Shown here piece by piece: positions 22,521-35,658 of a DNA stretch of 64,000 nucleotides. The stretch spans positions 3,658,001 through 3,722,000 of the forward strand of contig NC_135121.1 of NCBI RefSeq assembly GCF_050908995.1, read 5' to 3'. The notes below the pieces were generated by a model. That model saw nothing but the letters and a program-made list of their open reading frames with translations. It ran no database searches and was not told the DNA's origin. Source of the DNA: Andrena cerasifolii. Taxonomy: Eukaryota; Arthropoda; Insecta; Hymenoptera; Andrenidae. Position 1 is the first letter of the stretch, and the number at the start of each line of letters is the position of its first letter. The position numbers and the translations under genes were made by a program.

Positions 22521-24970
22521 CCATTATGGGCACCATGGTCCGAAAATGATCTTAATAAAACGATGGAGAAGGTAAAAAGTAAAACAACGGGAGGTAATGA
22601 AAGTAGCAGAATTTATAATATGTATACCTTCAAGGACGCTATGAAGGCACTTACAAACAGTAAAATCTAACAAGAAAAGAAATTTTTTAAAAATTTTATT
22701 CAATATTGTTCTATCTTTGTTAATAATATCATTTATAATATATATTCTATAGCATTTTGTTAAAAATAATACAAAGTAATAATAAGTAATTACTTATGTC
22801 GGGGCGTTTTGTCACATAGGTGGGACGTTTTACCTGACGACTGTATTACAAAACGCGCCACGTAAGGTTCGGGAAAATGATTCTTTGCGGTTATTTTCTG
22901 TTATGTTTTCTTCACAATTCCAGCGTAGTCGTGAAGAGTAATGAACACTTAATGAGTTTACACAAAAAATTTAAAGAATGATTAAAAAATATTAGTTTTA
23001 TAGATCTTTCTTTAAACTATTTTACCTATATGCAATGATGATATATCAATATTCATAAAATGTTCAATTTAAAACGTTAACGCCCGATTTCTTCATGTCT
23101 GGACAAAGTCCCGGTTAGCTAGAGGCCAGCTAGATGCTATCTGCCAGATGGCAGTAGCGTGTGTTTCTTCACGCTTTTGGATCCTATGGTTAGCTGCCTG
23201 AAAGGTTGACGCGGCAACGCCGCAAAAAGGCGACAACTTCATTGTGAAGCTGTCATTCATTTTTGCAGAGTCACGTGTGAAAGGATCGACAACAAAAAAA
23301 CTAATATGGGACAAAATTTATTCATAAAAAGTTATTCCTAAATTGGCAACAGATGATGGGGAAGGCAAAAAAGAATAAACGAATTAACCGTTAACAATTT
23401 AGAAGCAGAATTAAAAATAAAAGAGTATAAACTGTTACAAATAAAGAACCATGGTTTTTAATAATGACATTTTACTTTTCTTTTCCCCATGTTACTGTCA
23501 GAAATTTAGTTTTAGATAAGTAGGAGTAAAGCAGGCCTCTTCTTCCTCCAAATGTTCTAAAACGTTAATATTCATGATCACTTCCATTTCTAAACGATTT
23601 TTTCGTCGAAACGCCTTTTTCAACAAAACTAAAATCGCTTGGCGTCCAGAACAGTCCACAAGCATAACTCTGCTCTCTATTCCACATTTCCTACTTCCCC
23701 CACTACTGCAAAACGCACTAACTGACAGTCCCAGCAGTTATCCGGTGCCCGAACCTCTAGTCAAATTGACCGGAGGATAACTGGCAGATAACTCGAGACT
23801 GGAGGTGAAGAAATAGGCATGTGCCAGATATCTGCCAGATAACTCTGACTGGCAGATATCTAGAAGTGAAGAAATCGGCCGTAAGGCGAAGAAACAGTGT
23901 GTCAGCTTTTGCTCCGAAACATGCGATAGCCATTATGAACATCAATGTTTAACCCTGCTAAATCCGTCGAGTTTTATTTGACCCGATCGTGTTTTCGTTT
24001 CTTTGAGGTCCCTACCAGCTTGAAGAAGAATGTAAAGAAGTTGTTGCTGCTATACAAGTTTCACGCTCTCCAGAATTACGTTACATCTACGGCTAGTCTG
24101 GAGGCCAAAGCGGGGTGAAGCGTGCCAAGGAAAGGATTATTCCAGGAATTATCGCGAGGCATACAAATCGAAGTCGATAATCTCGCGTTGGTGCAGTCTT
24201 GTAATCCAATGAGAACCTGCGCGTACAGTTTTTTCTTATATTTTCTATCCGCGATCCCAATCCAAGCGGCGCGCGCGTAGTTTGTGGGAGGCGGCGTAAG
24301 AGCACAAGCTCGCTGAAGACATTGCGGTTCATTAAGACGAGGTTGCGGCTGATTCTTTCTGATTACTTGTATTTAGATTGTAAAACGACGCGATAAGGAG
24401 CGCGCAGCCGTCTTCCATCCGAAGGTATATCTACCCTCAGCACGGCCGGATATATACGGGCTCACAGGATAACGCAAGGCAGGAGATAGTCCGGGTTTAA
24501 CCCCTCGGCAAGTACCGTTATACCTCCTCTTACTTAGGAACTCCTTGGCTCCTTATCACCAGGCCAGGCTATAACCAACCGAAGTTCCCTCATCAATGTC
24601 CCATCCAACCTGGCGTCTGCGACTTCCTACCCCCCTTCGAGTGCCTCGTTATACGGCTTTTGTCACTAACATTTTACTCGGAAATTACGATAATGTGGCC
24701 TAAGAGAAACGAAAACATGGAGCTCGCAGCAATTCCAAACCGGCGCTATAATCTAATTAATCAACATTGCTGCGAAGTTATTGCCACGCTCCTCAGAAGC
24801 ATACACGATAAACGGATCAGGATGATACGTGGCACGTGTGCGTAGTGTGTAACTTGCCACGAACTTTCGCGCAATGCATGAATTTTGCTCAATTATTCAG
24901 CCAGAGATTATAATCCTTTTCAGTTTGGTGCAATATAGTCTCGAAGAATGAAAGTAATTGATGTAAATGC
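22521..24970. other. Non-coding stretch
   Basis: No gene recognised. Around 23,085-23,165 and 23,740-23,900 there are loosely complementary segments rich in TATCTGCCAGAT and TGAAGAAATCG, which could be the arms of a decayed foldback of about 0.8 kb. The match was too weak by eye to call. 24,000-24,860 is unique. Confidence 0.4.
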
Positions 24971-25685
24971 TTAAGGGGACCTTCTGGTCTAGAGCCCCCC
25001 AAAATAGGTGATCTTTAGGAATTAATTAAAGGAAAACTACTATATATAATTTAATGGGACTTTTTGCATTGTATTAAGGATGTCTTAAGTTACAGAAATG
25101 TATTTTTTGTTTTATAATTAATCATTGCAGACGGCACTGGGGAGTCGTTAAAGTCAAGGCGTCAAAAAACTGATCCAAATCGGTGGGACCTGTATCTCCA
25201 AAAGTTATTATCCGATTCGACTGAAACTTTTTTTCTTTTGAAGAATATAGTTCTGGCTAGGGGGAAAACCAGGAAAAATTCAAAAATGACAATTTTTTAG
25301 AAAATAACGACACTTGAAGTTTGAAATCACCTTTCCCTATATTTTTCATCCTTTCAACGCCTTTGAAATTTAAAAATTTTCAATTTTTTGTATTTTTTCT
25401 GGTATCCCCCTAGCTAGAAGTATATTCTGCAAAATAAAAAAAGTTTCAGTCGAATCGGATGATAACTTTTGGAAATACAGCTCCCACCGTTTTGGCAACA
25501 CTGTTTCGAGAAAAGCGCGTTCAAAGTTTTACATGGGCGCCGAGAGGCCGCTACTCAAATGCCTATAACTTCGTGAATTTTACGAATTTCAACAAATCCT
25601 TTTAAACACGTATTCCTAAAAGGTTGAACATTCGAAAAATAAAATAAAAAAACAAATCGACTTTTAGACCGGAAGGTCCCCCTAA
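24971..25685. mobile_element. 715-bp foldback element
   Basis: The left end GGGGACCTTCTGGTCTA is matched at the right by TTAGACCGGAAGGTCCCC. Inner arms pair around TTATTATCCGATTCGACTGA (about 25,205) and its complement near 25,450. A purine/pyrimidine-rich centre lies around 25,330. No coding capacity. Confidence 0.75.
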
Positions 25686-26645
25686 CGGTGTACCTACGTG
25701 AAACGATGTTTAATCAATGATAATATATTAACGTACGCGGATTTTCGATCACTTCTTTCCGATACGAATGGTTCGCCAATTGGAGCGTTTATTTATCGAG
25801 GAAGTCCCGTAAAACGGTTGGCAAAATTCTTCGAATAAGTCTGATATGGGTGTGATTCTTATAAAAGTGCGTGAGGTAAATTGCCAAACGGACATCATCC
25901 TTCCCCGCAATTGACGTCACGCAATCGTTAATTGCTGTTAAGAGATGTCGACTGCCGCGGCGATGGGAGCAGCCAAGAAAAAGTAAATGCTTTCAGGAGC
26001 ACTCTTCATGTATGTATACATGTGGCTCGCTCACTGGCCAAGGCAAATATGACACATATACATACATATGAAACGTGAGTAAAGTCTCTTGTCAGTCGGC
26101 TCCGTTACACCAATCACAATTACTCCGTCGGCCTCTTTGTAGTTGGTTAGATTGAGAGATAACTCGCTCCTTCATGCTCGATCCAATAATTTAACGTAAT
26201 TACAAGCGTAGCATGCTGGTAGATAGCGTAGCCGGCTGTAGGCACGGTTCAGCCAAACACATTGGAGAATATGTTCCACGGCATGACATTGTAACGCGAA
26301 ATGTGTTTTAACGAAGCATTTAGGCGATCGACATTCAAGTGAATTTCATTTTGAGAAGCAGAATCGCTTACACGTAATAAAGATATACCTTCGCGGCACG
26401 GTGTACCGAGGGACTTTTAGGATGCAGCGACGTTGAGCCGGGTTTAATTAGATCCGAGTCGTGTGCATGCTTGCACGCAGATCAGATAATCGTCACCTTA
26501 GTCCAGGTGAAAATTAATGCTAATCTTTTATCGTAACGGCATACGCTGCCGGTAATAATTGTTGTAATTTCCAAGTTTATAGTGATGGCGAATCGTTTTT
26601 ATAAATTTTGCAAAATAGTACACGTGTGCGCAGGGTAATGCATAC
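25686..26645. other. Unique non-coding stretch
   Basis: No gene, repeat pair or transposon relic seen. Composition is balanced with many CpG, unlike the AT-rich elements on both sides. Confidence 0.45.
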
Positions 26646-27336
26646 CAGAGCTGTAGGTATTTGAATAATTTTGAATACGAATAGTTTATTGCAACGTTAT
26701 TCTAATAACTGGGGATATTAATTATATTTTAGTGTATAATTATTGGTTTTTCAAACGATACATTTGAAACTTTGTTAATCTTTGGTAAATTTTTAGCTTC
26801 CCACAAAAATGCCTGCTAGATATAATATAAATTAATCTTTCAAACTTTTTGTTGAAAATTAAACGCGCAGATCGATTGCGAAACAGAATTATTGGGCATT
26901 ATTCCAATTGTTTCAAGTAAATGTATACGTAATTATCCGAATAAATTCTTTTTCGTATCTGCAATATTTTATTTAAATAATGATTGTTTAGTCTTTGCAA
27001 CAAATTATTTCTTCTATTTATTCGAATTATTCGTCATTATTTATTTGAATAATTTGTTCGAATAACGATTGTAAAATAATTAGTATAATAATATTAATAA
27101 CTGATGATTGTTTTCGTTTCAAAAATTATAAATTTACCAAAGATTAATAAAGTTTCAAATTTATCGTTTGAAAAACAAATAATTGTAAAGGCCAATTTGC
27201 AAAGAATTTCACAATTTAGAGTGTGAAAAAATATTTTTTTCAGTTTCTTTTTTGGGTACAATCCGAAATTCGACCACTCCGAATATTCGAATGCTCCTAA
27301 TTCTTCGAATATTCGAATCTCAGATTCGTGAGCTCT
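26646..27336. mobile_element. AT-rich foldback with TTCGAATA-type ends
   Basis: The outer left end reads CAGAGCTGTAGGTATTTGAA; the right end, from outside, reads TAGAGCTCACGAATCTGAGA. Inner arms pair at about 26,740-26,805 and 27,120-27,190 (TTTCAAACGATA... with TATCGTTTGAAA). The right end carries CGAATATTCGAAT motifs like the hAT-type MITEs at 2,663 and 50,704. No clear target duplication. Confidence 0.6.
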
Positions 27337-27611
27337 AAATTTCATATAATTCAGCCTGATTTACTTTTTCGAATTATATGTCCTGCTTACATGTATTTAT
27401 ACTTTTTAACTCTTCGTTGACACACCTCCTTTTTCGATCAACTAGTTGCAGCGAATATTTCTGGTATAGGAAACCATTCAATCTGTGCTCAACGATTGCG
27501 AAATTGGACGTAATTTCAAATGGTACTCAACGTATCAATGACATTTGCCTGAAAAATTAATAGAAACCAGCCTACATTTACATGAACATGCTGAAATCTA
27601 CATCCCCCTCA

Positions 27612-28036
27612 CAAGGAGAGTATTTTAGGTGTCCGCCTCCGATCATTCTGATTTTTGGATATGTTATAGAGGACCGAAAAAATAAGAAATACGTGTTTTT
27701 TTATTTTTCCCCGTTTTCATATTTTGGGGGGTGAAAACTGCGTTCAAATTTAGGGTTGAAAAATCATTTTTGTGGAATATCTCGAGAACTATTAGAGATA
27801 GGGGAGTAGTGTCAATGGACGAATTTTGTGTCTTTGAATGCGAAATATGACTGACTCACCAGATTTTCAAAAATCCACAAAAATGATTTTTCAACCCTAA
27901 CTTTGAACGCAGTTTTCACCCCCCAAATATGAAAACGGGGAAAAATAAAAAAACACGTATTTCTTATTTTTCGGTCCTCTATAACATATCCAAAAATCAA
28001 AATGATCGGAGGCGGACACCTAAAATACTCTCCTTG
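27612..28036. mobile_element. 425-bp foldback with ~165-bp near-identical arms
   Basis: The left arm starts CAAGGAGAGTATTTTAGGTG and the right arm ends with the complement (ACTCTCCTTG). The match runs almost unbroken for about 165 bases per arm to the centre around 27,800-27,850. Both sides are flanked by TCA, a possible 3-bp target duplication. High arm identity suggests a recent insertion. No coding. Confidence 0.8.
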
Positions 28037-28157
28037 TCAGTTGAATAGATTAATTGAAGCTTTTGTACGTCTAGCAATCATACTGTATTATGTATCTGAG
28101 GCTGAAGCACATTGTTTTTGTTTTCAGTAGAAACGTTTCCAATAACGTCAAACGTAA

Positions 28158-29444
28158 GGTAAGCAGGCCAGTAGATGGACGGTTTAGCGGCTTCCGATGT
28201 TTACATCAACGTGTTTCTTAGAAATATCTGTTCTATTAGAAAAAAATCAAAAGCTTTGCACGTAAAAATGTATAAATTTAAAGGAAAAAATTACTGTAAG
28301 TAAAAAATTAATATATTTAAGCATAAAATGGTGAAAATTCTACTCATAGCCTGTATCACCAGTAGATGGACAGTTTAGAACCAATAGATGGACGGATGTC
28401 TGGCTAGACGTATAAAAGGCTTATTAGCTATAGTAGTGACCTAGATTAAGGCATTTTTTGTTGTAATATAGTTTATTTGCATTTTATGCAGTATTCATTA
28501 TCCGAAAACTGTGCAACAGGTTATGGCCCCAGAGTGCAAATAAAGTGAGGTTATATCTATCCTAAAGTGATCAGACGTCCTGGATCATGTAGGACCAGGG
28601 TTGCCACCTTATCAGTATATAAATCCCGGAGTGCCACACATTCCAACCCGGATATTCGAAAATAAACCCGGAGATGGAAAAAGCAAAAAAAAGTTTTATT
28701 CTCGAATATCCGGAAAACAAATGTGCAATTCTTTTAAGCTCACACAATTCAGAATTTAAAAGTACCTATCTGTTTTTTTAATTAATAACCTTTATTCTGT
28801 ATAAAATACCATTGTATGATACCACAATTTCTTATTATCTTATTTTTTTTCTCCGGGAGAAAACCGGAGAGGTGGCAACCCTGTATAGGACTGTCCCGAT
28901 TTGACATGTAACCTCTATCTATGTACATCATTACGTGCTTATTGATATAAGGTGTATATTTTTGTTGCTTGCCATCTAAATAAAAAGAAAAATAAGGTAC
29001 CTAAATACAAGTAAATGTGTAAACTTTTTGTTTATTAAAAAAAAAGAACGGCTTCAAAAGGTTCAATTCTATTCTGTCCACCTACTGGATTAGGTTAGAA
29101 AATCCATACCAGTACATGGACAGTCATTTTTATAAGTTCTATCGTTTTATTTTTCTTTGTTTACGCGTTTATTTATAAATTCTTAATATTTCAATACAAT
29201 CATCTATTTCATACCTCTTTACAACACCTCCAAACACGTTTTTTATTAACTTGAAGGCACGAATACGCTGAGCAATAGCTTTTTGGCATACAAAAAAAAA
29301 ATTTCAAAAAATATATTAATATTTTATAAAACAACAAACGTTTTCTTCTACAAAATAAAAGAAAACAATAATATAGATTAAAACTCTATTTCTTTCAATA
29401 TTAACGATTAACCAACGATTCGTCCATCTACTGGTCTGCTTACC
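28158..29444. mobile_element. 1.29-kb element with 24-bp inverted ends, carrying a nested hAT MITE
   Basis: The left end GGTAAGCAGGCCAGTAGATG is matched by the right end, which reads GGTAAGCAGACCAGTAGATG from outside; both continue with GACG. Extra copies of the GTAGATGGAC motif lie just inside the left end (about 28,363 and 28,385), and a related ATGGACAGT lies at 29,118. The interior is AT-rich with no recognisable frame. The hAT MITE at 28,596-28,883 is inserted within it. Confidence 0.7.
28596..28883. mobile_element. 288-bp hAT-type MITE with 8-bp target duplication
   Basis: The ends are CAGGGTTGCCACCT and, inverted, CAGGGTTGCCACCT. They are flanked by TGTAGGAC (28,588-28,595) and TATAGGAC (28,884-28,891), a 7-of-8 direct repeat. 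The CAGGG start and 8-bp duplication fit the hAT superfamily. The inner arms carry AAACCCGGAGA and its partner TCTCCGGGAGAAAACC. No transposase. Confidence 0.85.
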
Positions 29445-29445
29445 C

Positions 29446-32400
29446 TATATTCCCCCGTAGGCCACAAACTTTGCGAAGATCTTCTGTTTCATGCACCAAG
29501 TAATCCAGTGAATTGGTCGCTTTTACACTACCAAAAGGCTGCAACTCGAAAGCTGTGTGACACGCAGTTGACTCCCATCAAAGCTAGAGAACTATGCGTT
29601 CCATCGAAACGATAAGATCGTAAGCGCACAAATCGTACGACGTGCATCGACACTGCATCCAGCAGTGAAATAAAACGAAATTCACAGGCGTCCAACGATC
29701 ATTATTCATTATATTTGCAGTTATTCATCGAGCGTGCGCGAAGGTAGAAGCGCGCGGGACTCGCGTCCCTCGTAGAAGGAACTGCGGAAAAAACGTTAAT
29801 GCTATCCCATTAAGCAGGGTACGATATACGACTTGTGCAACATTATCAGCCGTTTCAGCGGATCGGTGGTTGCCTCTTCCGTAGCCATCGCGTCGACTCG
29901 GTTGATCGCTATGCCGCCGTCGTATTATGTAAATTCTTGACATCGGTTCTGACCCCACAATTAGTTATTCCTGTCCGTAAAGTTTCATAGAGATTCCCCG
30001 GTGTATTCCTCACGGAATTCTCGGCGAATGCGTATCGACGCCGACGGTGCCGCGTGCTTCTGTCGCGCGTCCACGACGCGGAAGTATGTTCGTCCTAGTG
30101 CGTATAATTTCTTGCAGGATATTATAGGGGATACGCAGCCAATATAAAACCCTGAAACGCCGTTCTCCCCCTCGATTCGTAACAAATGTGTCATATAAAC
30201 GGTGTAACGTAACCGATGCGCGTACGGCCAGGTAGAAAGTTACGATTAACACGTTGTACGCCACGTGGGGATATAAAGTTCTAGGTAGAACATTAAAGGC
30301 GGATCAAAGGACTGGGTTGCAACATTCGGTCATAAGGAAATCTTAGTTGCAGTAAGCCTTTTCTGCTTTCGAACACCTTCTACCGAATTCGGTACCTCCC
30401 ACCGAGTCTGCACTGGTGCCAGAAAATGACTTGGGTTGGTTGCTTCTCATAGAAACGAAGATAGCTCTATAAGAATCAACCAATCCAAGTCATGTTTCGG
30501 CACCAGTGCGGAGTCAGTGCGAGTTACCGAATTCGCTATTAGCCTTCGTTCTATTCGAGTACCGAATCAAAGGAATTCGATGAAAGTTTCCACGTTCCGA
30601 TGATAAATATTGACAAAATAATACACAAACAGCGAAAAGCGGCTGAAAACTCTGTCCAGATATATCAACGTCTCGGTACCGCATTGCTCGTCCCGCGCGG
30701 AAAATCGAAGGCAAACACGGGAGATCGGTATTTTAGCCGAACCGGCTCGGAGGTCATCTTTTACGCAGTTTGCAACGAGCTGTCCGACGATCGGGAAGAT
30801 GAACGCGCATAGTCAATACGAAGTCAACGTCTAGGGATGTGTGGACCTACACCGTTCGAGGAGAGGTTCGGCGAGGGATAACGGGGGGGAGACGGAAAAG
30901 GAGGAAAGGCAGGGAACGAAAAGGAAAAAGAGAAAGACCGAGATAGAGATGGAAGTGAGGTCGAATAACAGCGCTCCGATCAACATTAATCACTATCCGA
31001 AGCGAGTAGATAGCCGTCGAATACTCGCTTTCTAAAGCAAGGTGAAGGGGTGGCTGATAGATGGAGGTGATGAATGGCTCCGTGACGCGAAGCGATCCAT
31101 CATCTCGGGGCCGACATCACGGGAGCTGCCTACCGCGAGAGCTAGCAGGAGAGATTTCGCGCGAGAGGTCACCTCGGCTAATTCATCATCTGGTCCGTCG
31201 CGTTCTCTCCCCTAACCCCAACTCCCCGCGCTCACCCAACCCCAGCATCTGTCTCTTTCCGTCTGATACACAGCCCCGACCCTAGCCTCTGATTCCACCC
31301 ACTTTTCTCGCCTTTTCCCAACCCCGCAGTCTGCTTTTCCCTTCGCGATCCCCCCTTTTTTTCAGTTTTGCTCGTCTTCGCGACTTCTCTCCCTATACAA
31401 GCCGCCCAGTTCCACTGCGCGCTGACAGTTACGGAAAGATTAGAAAGACTCTCTCTTTCTCTTAGCCGGCCACTTCGAGGAAACGTCAGTCTGCTAGGCA
31501 TCGTTAACGCCGTCACTCTGACGGCAACGTGATCGATGAAACGGCAAGGCCAACGTTTCGAGTTATTGTCACGGTCCATCCTCGTAAAACTTATCGCCAC
31601 GTAAATCTGATTGGATTTCGATCAGCTGTTTACCGCTTAACGGTTGCTCGAGGGAATGCGGATTCGGTACCGGGAGACTTTCGGTTTCATCTTCGCACCG
31701 AGATTTTAATTTTTGGCTTTTGCTTCTGTTCATTCTACTTTATATTATGGGCTCGACACATTGGGGACACGGTATTGATAATTCTAAAGCGGGCGTTCCT
31801 CTAGTTGGTTGGAGTGCATGGATATTTGACGACAGCCATTTAAGGTTTCTGTTAAGACGACGACAACTGTGGAAATTGTCGACATAATCCCGGTAAAGGA
31901 GACAGTTTTGGAGGCGACAAAGCTGATTCAACTTGGGAATGGTAAATTGCCACGCATCGTTAATAACGACACCTGACGAATTGTGGTATTGAAGCATCAA
32001 AGGAAATGAAGCACAACTTAACCGTCTCACAATGCGTTGCTCAGTGGACAAAAATCTAAAAATCAATATTTTTTTGGGATCATTTTTAACATGACTGTAA
32101 TCCAGACTCTTTATTTGTATATGAACACTCGAAAGAAAACAAAATAAAAGCGCCCCACACTCAGAAAACACGTTAGTATTGAGAGAAATTATTTTAATTG
32201 AAATTGTGAATTTTATTTACTTAAAATTTATGCATACATACCACCAAAATGGCCGGCAAAGTATTTAAATTCTTAGGTGGCGCCACTATAGTGGCCAGCC
32301 CGGCCCTCTAGAGGTTAACGCATTTCCTTGATGTATTTACTTCTGTCTTATACCTTAAGACCACCTACAAATTATCAACTTCACGCATAAATAAAAATAA

Positions 32401-34135
32401 CTTTCATTAGATTCTTTAAAATCAGTTTTATTGTCTCCAAGTTACATATCCAATAAATTGCTGAATTATATGTTTCCAAACTTTAACCTCACTTTTCTCG
32501 AAAAAGATAAAATACGCCCTGAGATTTATGTAGGAATTTATTTCTTGAACAGTCCCCAACATTATTATACAAAATTTGTTTGCAGATGCTTGCAGTTTTT
32601 TTAGTTATAGGTAGCCACTTTTTCAGAAACATGTTTAACGAGGACAAACCTAGAAAATTTTCAAAAGTGATTTTCTTCTGCACCAAGAGACAAAAAAAAT
32701 GGAAGTTCCAAACATCCAGTCGTTTCTACAATACCAACCATGCCTTTCCCATCCTGGATACTGTCTTCAGTTTTAAAGTAGCTGTCAAGCGCGATACACG
32801 TGATAAAAATAATTCGATAAAAAAATATTAGTCTGTATTCAGCTGACAACAAATTGCGAAAGTAAATATTGATAAAAAACTTTTCATTCAATAAAAAATC
32901 GAGATCACCTCAATTTTTTTTTTAATGCAACTGTATATTTTTTCTACACCAATCGATGCATATTTACATTCTCGTTAAAAAAGTATTAGGATGTATGGGT
33001 CGAAAACTGATTAGTTCGGAAGTTATGATTTTTGTCCCGAATTCCCATTGATCCAGCGCACTGTGCGTCTGCTAAACAATAAATGTGTGAAAGAATCGAC
33101 TGTATAAAAATTAAAGCAAAATACGTTTTCAATTATAACCAAGGAATGTTTTCGAAATAGTTTTCGCGGTAATATCTCTTCGTCAGCGAGACAGCCATCG
33201 TCTACTTGACTCTACGTGATCGATGGAAATAATGTAGTAGCTGTCTAACCTTTGCTTCAGAATGGGTGCTACACTAAGAAGAATGGTCAGATGCATGCTG
33301 CGAGTATCCATCTTATAATAATACGTGCAACGAGTGAAGTTGATTGAAAAAAAGTAACATGGCCACGAACATTTCGCGTCAGCCACGAAATTAACATTTT
33401 ACTTTGATTTATTTTTATAACGGGTGCCTGCATTAACTCAACTATTGGGCAAATAAATTTTGCGCACGATTCTGTCGACCACTTCGAAACTAATAATTCC
33501 TCATACATAATAATTTACAAACCGATACATTAATATACGTCGTACAAAATAGCGGACCGCAGTTGTTTCAATCGGGGATACCTGCCGGCATCAGACTTTG
33601 AAGAATGTCTCTTATTAACACGCACAGCTCAACTGATTAATTCAATCGAAATAGCGGCAAATTCCTGATCTATTTTATACCCTGGCCAAGATGTATTTAC
33701 GAACCTTATCTCGTGCACCGCGCATGCGATTTATTAAGAAATATCTATGGGTGTTTCAGCGAGAAAGGAGAATTAATACGCTACACGGTGCACGAAGATA
33801 TCCTTTGAAAGGATCCAGCCGGAGGTAGGGTCGTATCATCGAAATTAAATGAGCTCGTACGCAAAGTGGCTCGTGCTCATGCTGGGTGTAAATGGAAGTA
33901 ACAAGGCGGCACAATGCATCACAGCTCTGTGGTCGATTCTTTATTCTTACGTGAACGTCGCTGGAACGATGGCGCTGCGGGCGCCAGCGAGCTGGGAGTA
34001 AAATCGACTGAATTGCCACATTATAGCTCTCTAATTCTGTAAACAACGTTAGGCTTCTTCCTTCGGTATTTACAGGCGTTAGGGTAAAGGCACCAGTAGT
34101 TGTCCAGTTAAGAGAAATCCTTCACGTAAACAATA
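29446..34135. other. Long, mostly unique non-coding stretch
   Basis: No protein-coding gene was recognised. The longest frames (143 codons at 31,740-32,171 minus; 122 at 31,232-31,600 minus) lack motifs. 29,700-31,700 is comparatively GC-rich. Apart from the palindrome at 30,382-30,536 no repeat structure was found. Confidence 0.45.
30382..30536. repeat. 155-bp imperfect palindrome
   Basis: ACCGAATTCGGTACC at 30,382 and GCACTGGTGCC are answered by GGCACCAGTGC and GTTACCGAATTCG on the right. The inner stem pairs AATGACTTGGGTTGGTT with AACCAATCCAAGTCAT. The arms are about 70 bases; it looks like a minimal MITE, with no target duplication resolved. Confidence 0.75.
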
Positions 34136-34140
34136 GTTTA

Positions 34141-34790
34141 GTTATTTATTTATTGATAAACGGGGAAGGGTCCCCGTTAGTGTACATGATTGGTACTACA
34201 GTTAAGACGGACAAATCACAAATTATGCAAGGTACTATTGAACAGAGTTTCTGAAGCTGCTTATGTTAACATTAAATAAGTCCATGCTTTCACAATATGT
34301 ATTAGCTACACTACATATGCGGTTTACAGGGTCCGAGTTGATCAATGAGGAAATATACTGCTGGGGAAGGAAAGTATGTGTGAATCGAAACGATCTCACA
34401 GGAGCATAGAAGTTAATCAACTCAAGGAGTTGAGGGCAATTGATACGGCTGTTAATAATCTTGAAAAGGAAAAGCAACTCGGCCTCAGCTCTCCTAAACT
34501 CAAGGGAACGTAGGTTTAAATGATTAAGGATTGGAATATAGTCGTGGTCAGTAACTGCCATGCTTTAGCCTAGCCTATATGCAGCAAACCTAAGGAAACT
34601 GTGCTGCACCCTCTCAATGAGTTTTTTATATTTTGATTGGTAGGGCGACCAAATAACGGATGCATATTCTAGGTGAGGTCTGACTAGGGTGCAGTACAAT
34701 AATTTAATAGTAACTGCTTGCTCTGTCATTAAATAGTGACAGTCGCTGCATACAGACACTCTTTAAGCTTTCTAAATTATGTAATGAGAA
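34141..34790 (-). mobile_element. 5'-truncated Jockey-like LINE, 3' end
   Basis: On the minus strand the end of a reverse-transcriptase ORF is followed by a 3' untranslated region and a (TAAA)n-type tail at 34,141-34,157. The 5' boundary near 34,790 is approximate. A short tandem tail and loss of everything upstream of the RT C-terminus are typical of aborted target-primed reverse transcription. Confidence 0.7.
34235..34759 (-). pseudogene. LINE reverse transcriptase C-terminus with one nonsense codon
   Basis: One minus-strand frame of about 174 codons is interrupted by a single stop at 34,565-34,567. Before the stop: LLYCTLVRPHLEYASVIWSP, then IERVQHSFLRFAAYRLG. After it: TDHDYIPILNHLNLRSLEF, then RR.AEAELLFLFKIINSRINC and further C-terminal sequence. 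The LVRPxLEYxSVxWSP and RVQxxFLR motifs mark the thumb/C-terminal region of Jockey/I-type LINE reverse transcriptases. The YxDD catalytic core is absent, lost with the 5' truncation. Confidence 0.8.
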
Positions 34791-35070
34791 AGATTTTTTT
34801 AAAGTTATGTTATAAGAAATTTTAGAACCATTTTTCAAAGTTCAGTAACTGCTTCAGAAGTTGACCATCGTTGAAAATGAAAATACTAGTAGTTGACCCT
34901 ATGTTGGTCAGTAATTATTTATCAGTAATTAATCAGAGAATTAAGGCAATGACACAGGTAATGGTCTTAAACATCGTTTATTGTCAATAATTTAGAATAA
35001 GTTAGAACTAAAAAGAAAGTAAAATTGAAAGAAACTGGGTAAAAAAGTTGTACGAAATAGTTGTATATAT

Positions 35071-35357
35071 GTTAGTGATTTTTGAAGTCGCTGATTCCGA
35101 ATCCGATATTGGATTTGTAAAATTAATTTGTTTAAACATCTTGTTTAAACAAATGGTTGCAAAATTGCATGTTTTGGTGCATATAAAATCGTGTTCTGCG
35201 GGGAAAATAAATAAACAAACATTTATAAGTCTCTGAAATTGTTTTATTTATTCTAGATCGTTGTTTACACTATAATTCGTTAAACAAATTGTTTAAATAA
35301 ATTAATGTTTTAAATCCTATGTCGGATTCGGAATCAGCGACCTCAAAAACCACTAAC
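35071..35357. mobile_element. 287-bp foldback element
   Basis: The left end GTTAGTGATTTTTGAAGTCG is matched by the right end, which reads GTTAGTGGTTTTTGAGGTCG from outside. Pairing continues through CTGATTCCGAATCCGA over about 80 bases per arm. The interior holds only short AT-rich sequence. Confidence 0.75.
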
Positions 35358-35374
35358 AATATATATATATAGTA

Positions 35375-35656
35375 GGGCGGAGCGATACTATATAGGCGAA
35401 AATTTAATTTTGATAGTTGTCTTTTGATTAACCAAACAAAACTGTAAAAAAAATTTGCAAAAATATTCATGTCTGCAGATTCCTTCTTCTAAAAATGATT
35501 ACATGATTATATGATCATTTTTAGGAGAAAAAGAAACCTGTAGACATGAATATTTTTCCAAAATTGTTTTACAATTTTTTTTTTGTTTGGTTAATCAGAC
35601 CACTATCCCGCTCCCAGGCCAGCTGAAAATTCGATTTTAAATTTTCCGCTCCGCCC
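35375..35656. mobile_element. 282-bp TA-flanked MITE (GGGCGGAGCG ends), long form
   Basis: The ends are GGGCGGAGCG and CGCTCCGCCC, flanked by TA at 35,373-35,374 and 35,657-35,658. Inner inverted arms include AAAACTGTAAAAAAAATTT and CATGAATATTTTTCC. A 55-bp deletion form of the same element lies at 50,480-50,534. TA target duplication fits the Tc1/mariner group. Confidence 0.8.
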
Positions 35657-35658
35657 TA

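Noticed and set aside
23085..23900. Possible decayed foldback with TATCTGCCAGAT arms
   Set aside because: Arm pairing is patchy by eye and no end or target duplication could be defined; an alignment would be needed.
31740..32171. 143-codon minus-strand open frame
   Set aside because: No motif, no neighbouring exon-like frame, composition typical of chance.
32259..32320. GGCCCTCTAGAGGTTAAC motif suggesting a piggyBac-like right end
   Set aside because: No left partner with TTAA could be located; the palindrome may be coincidental.
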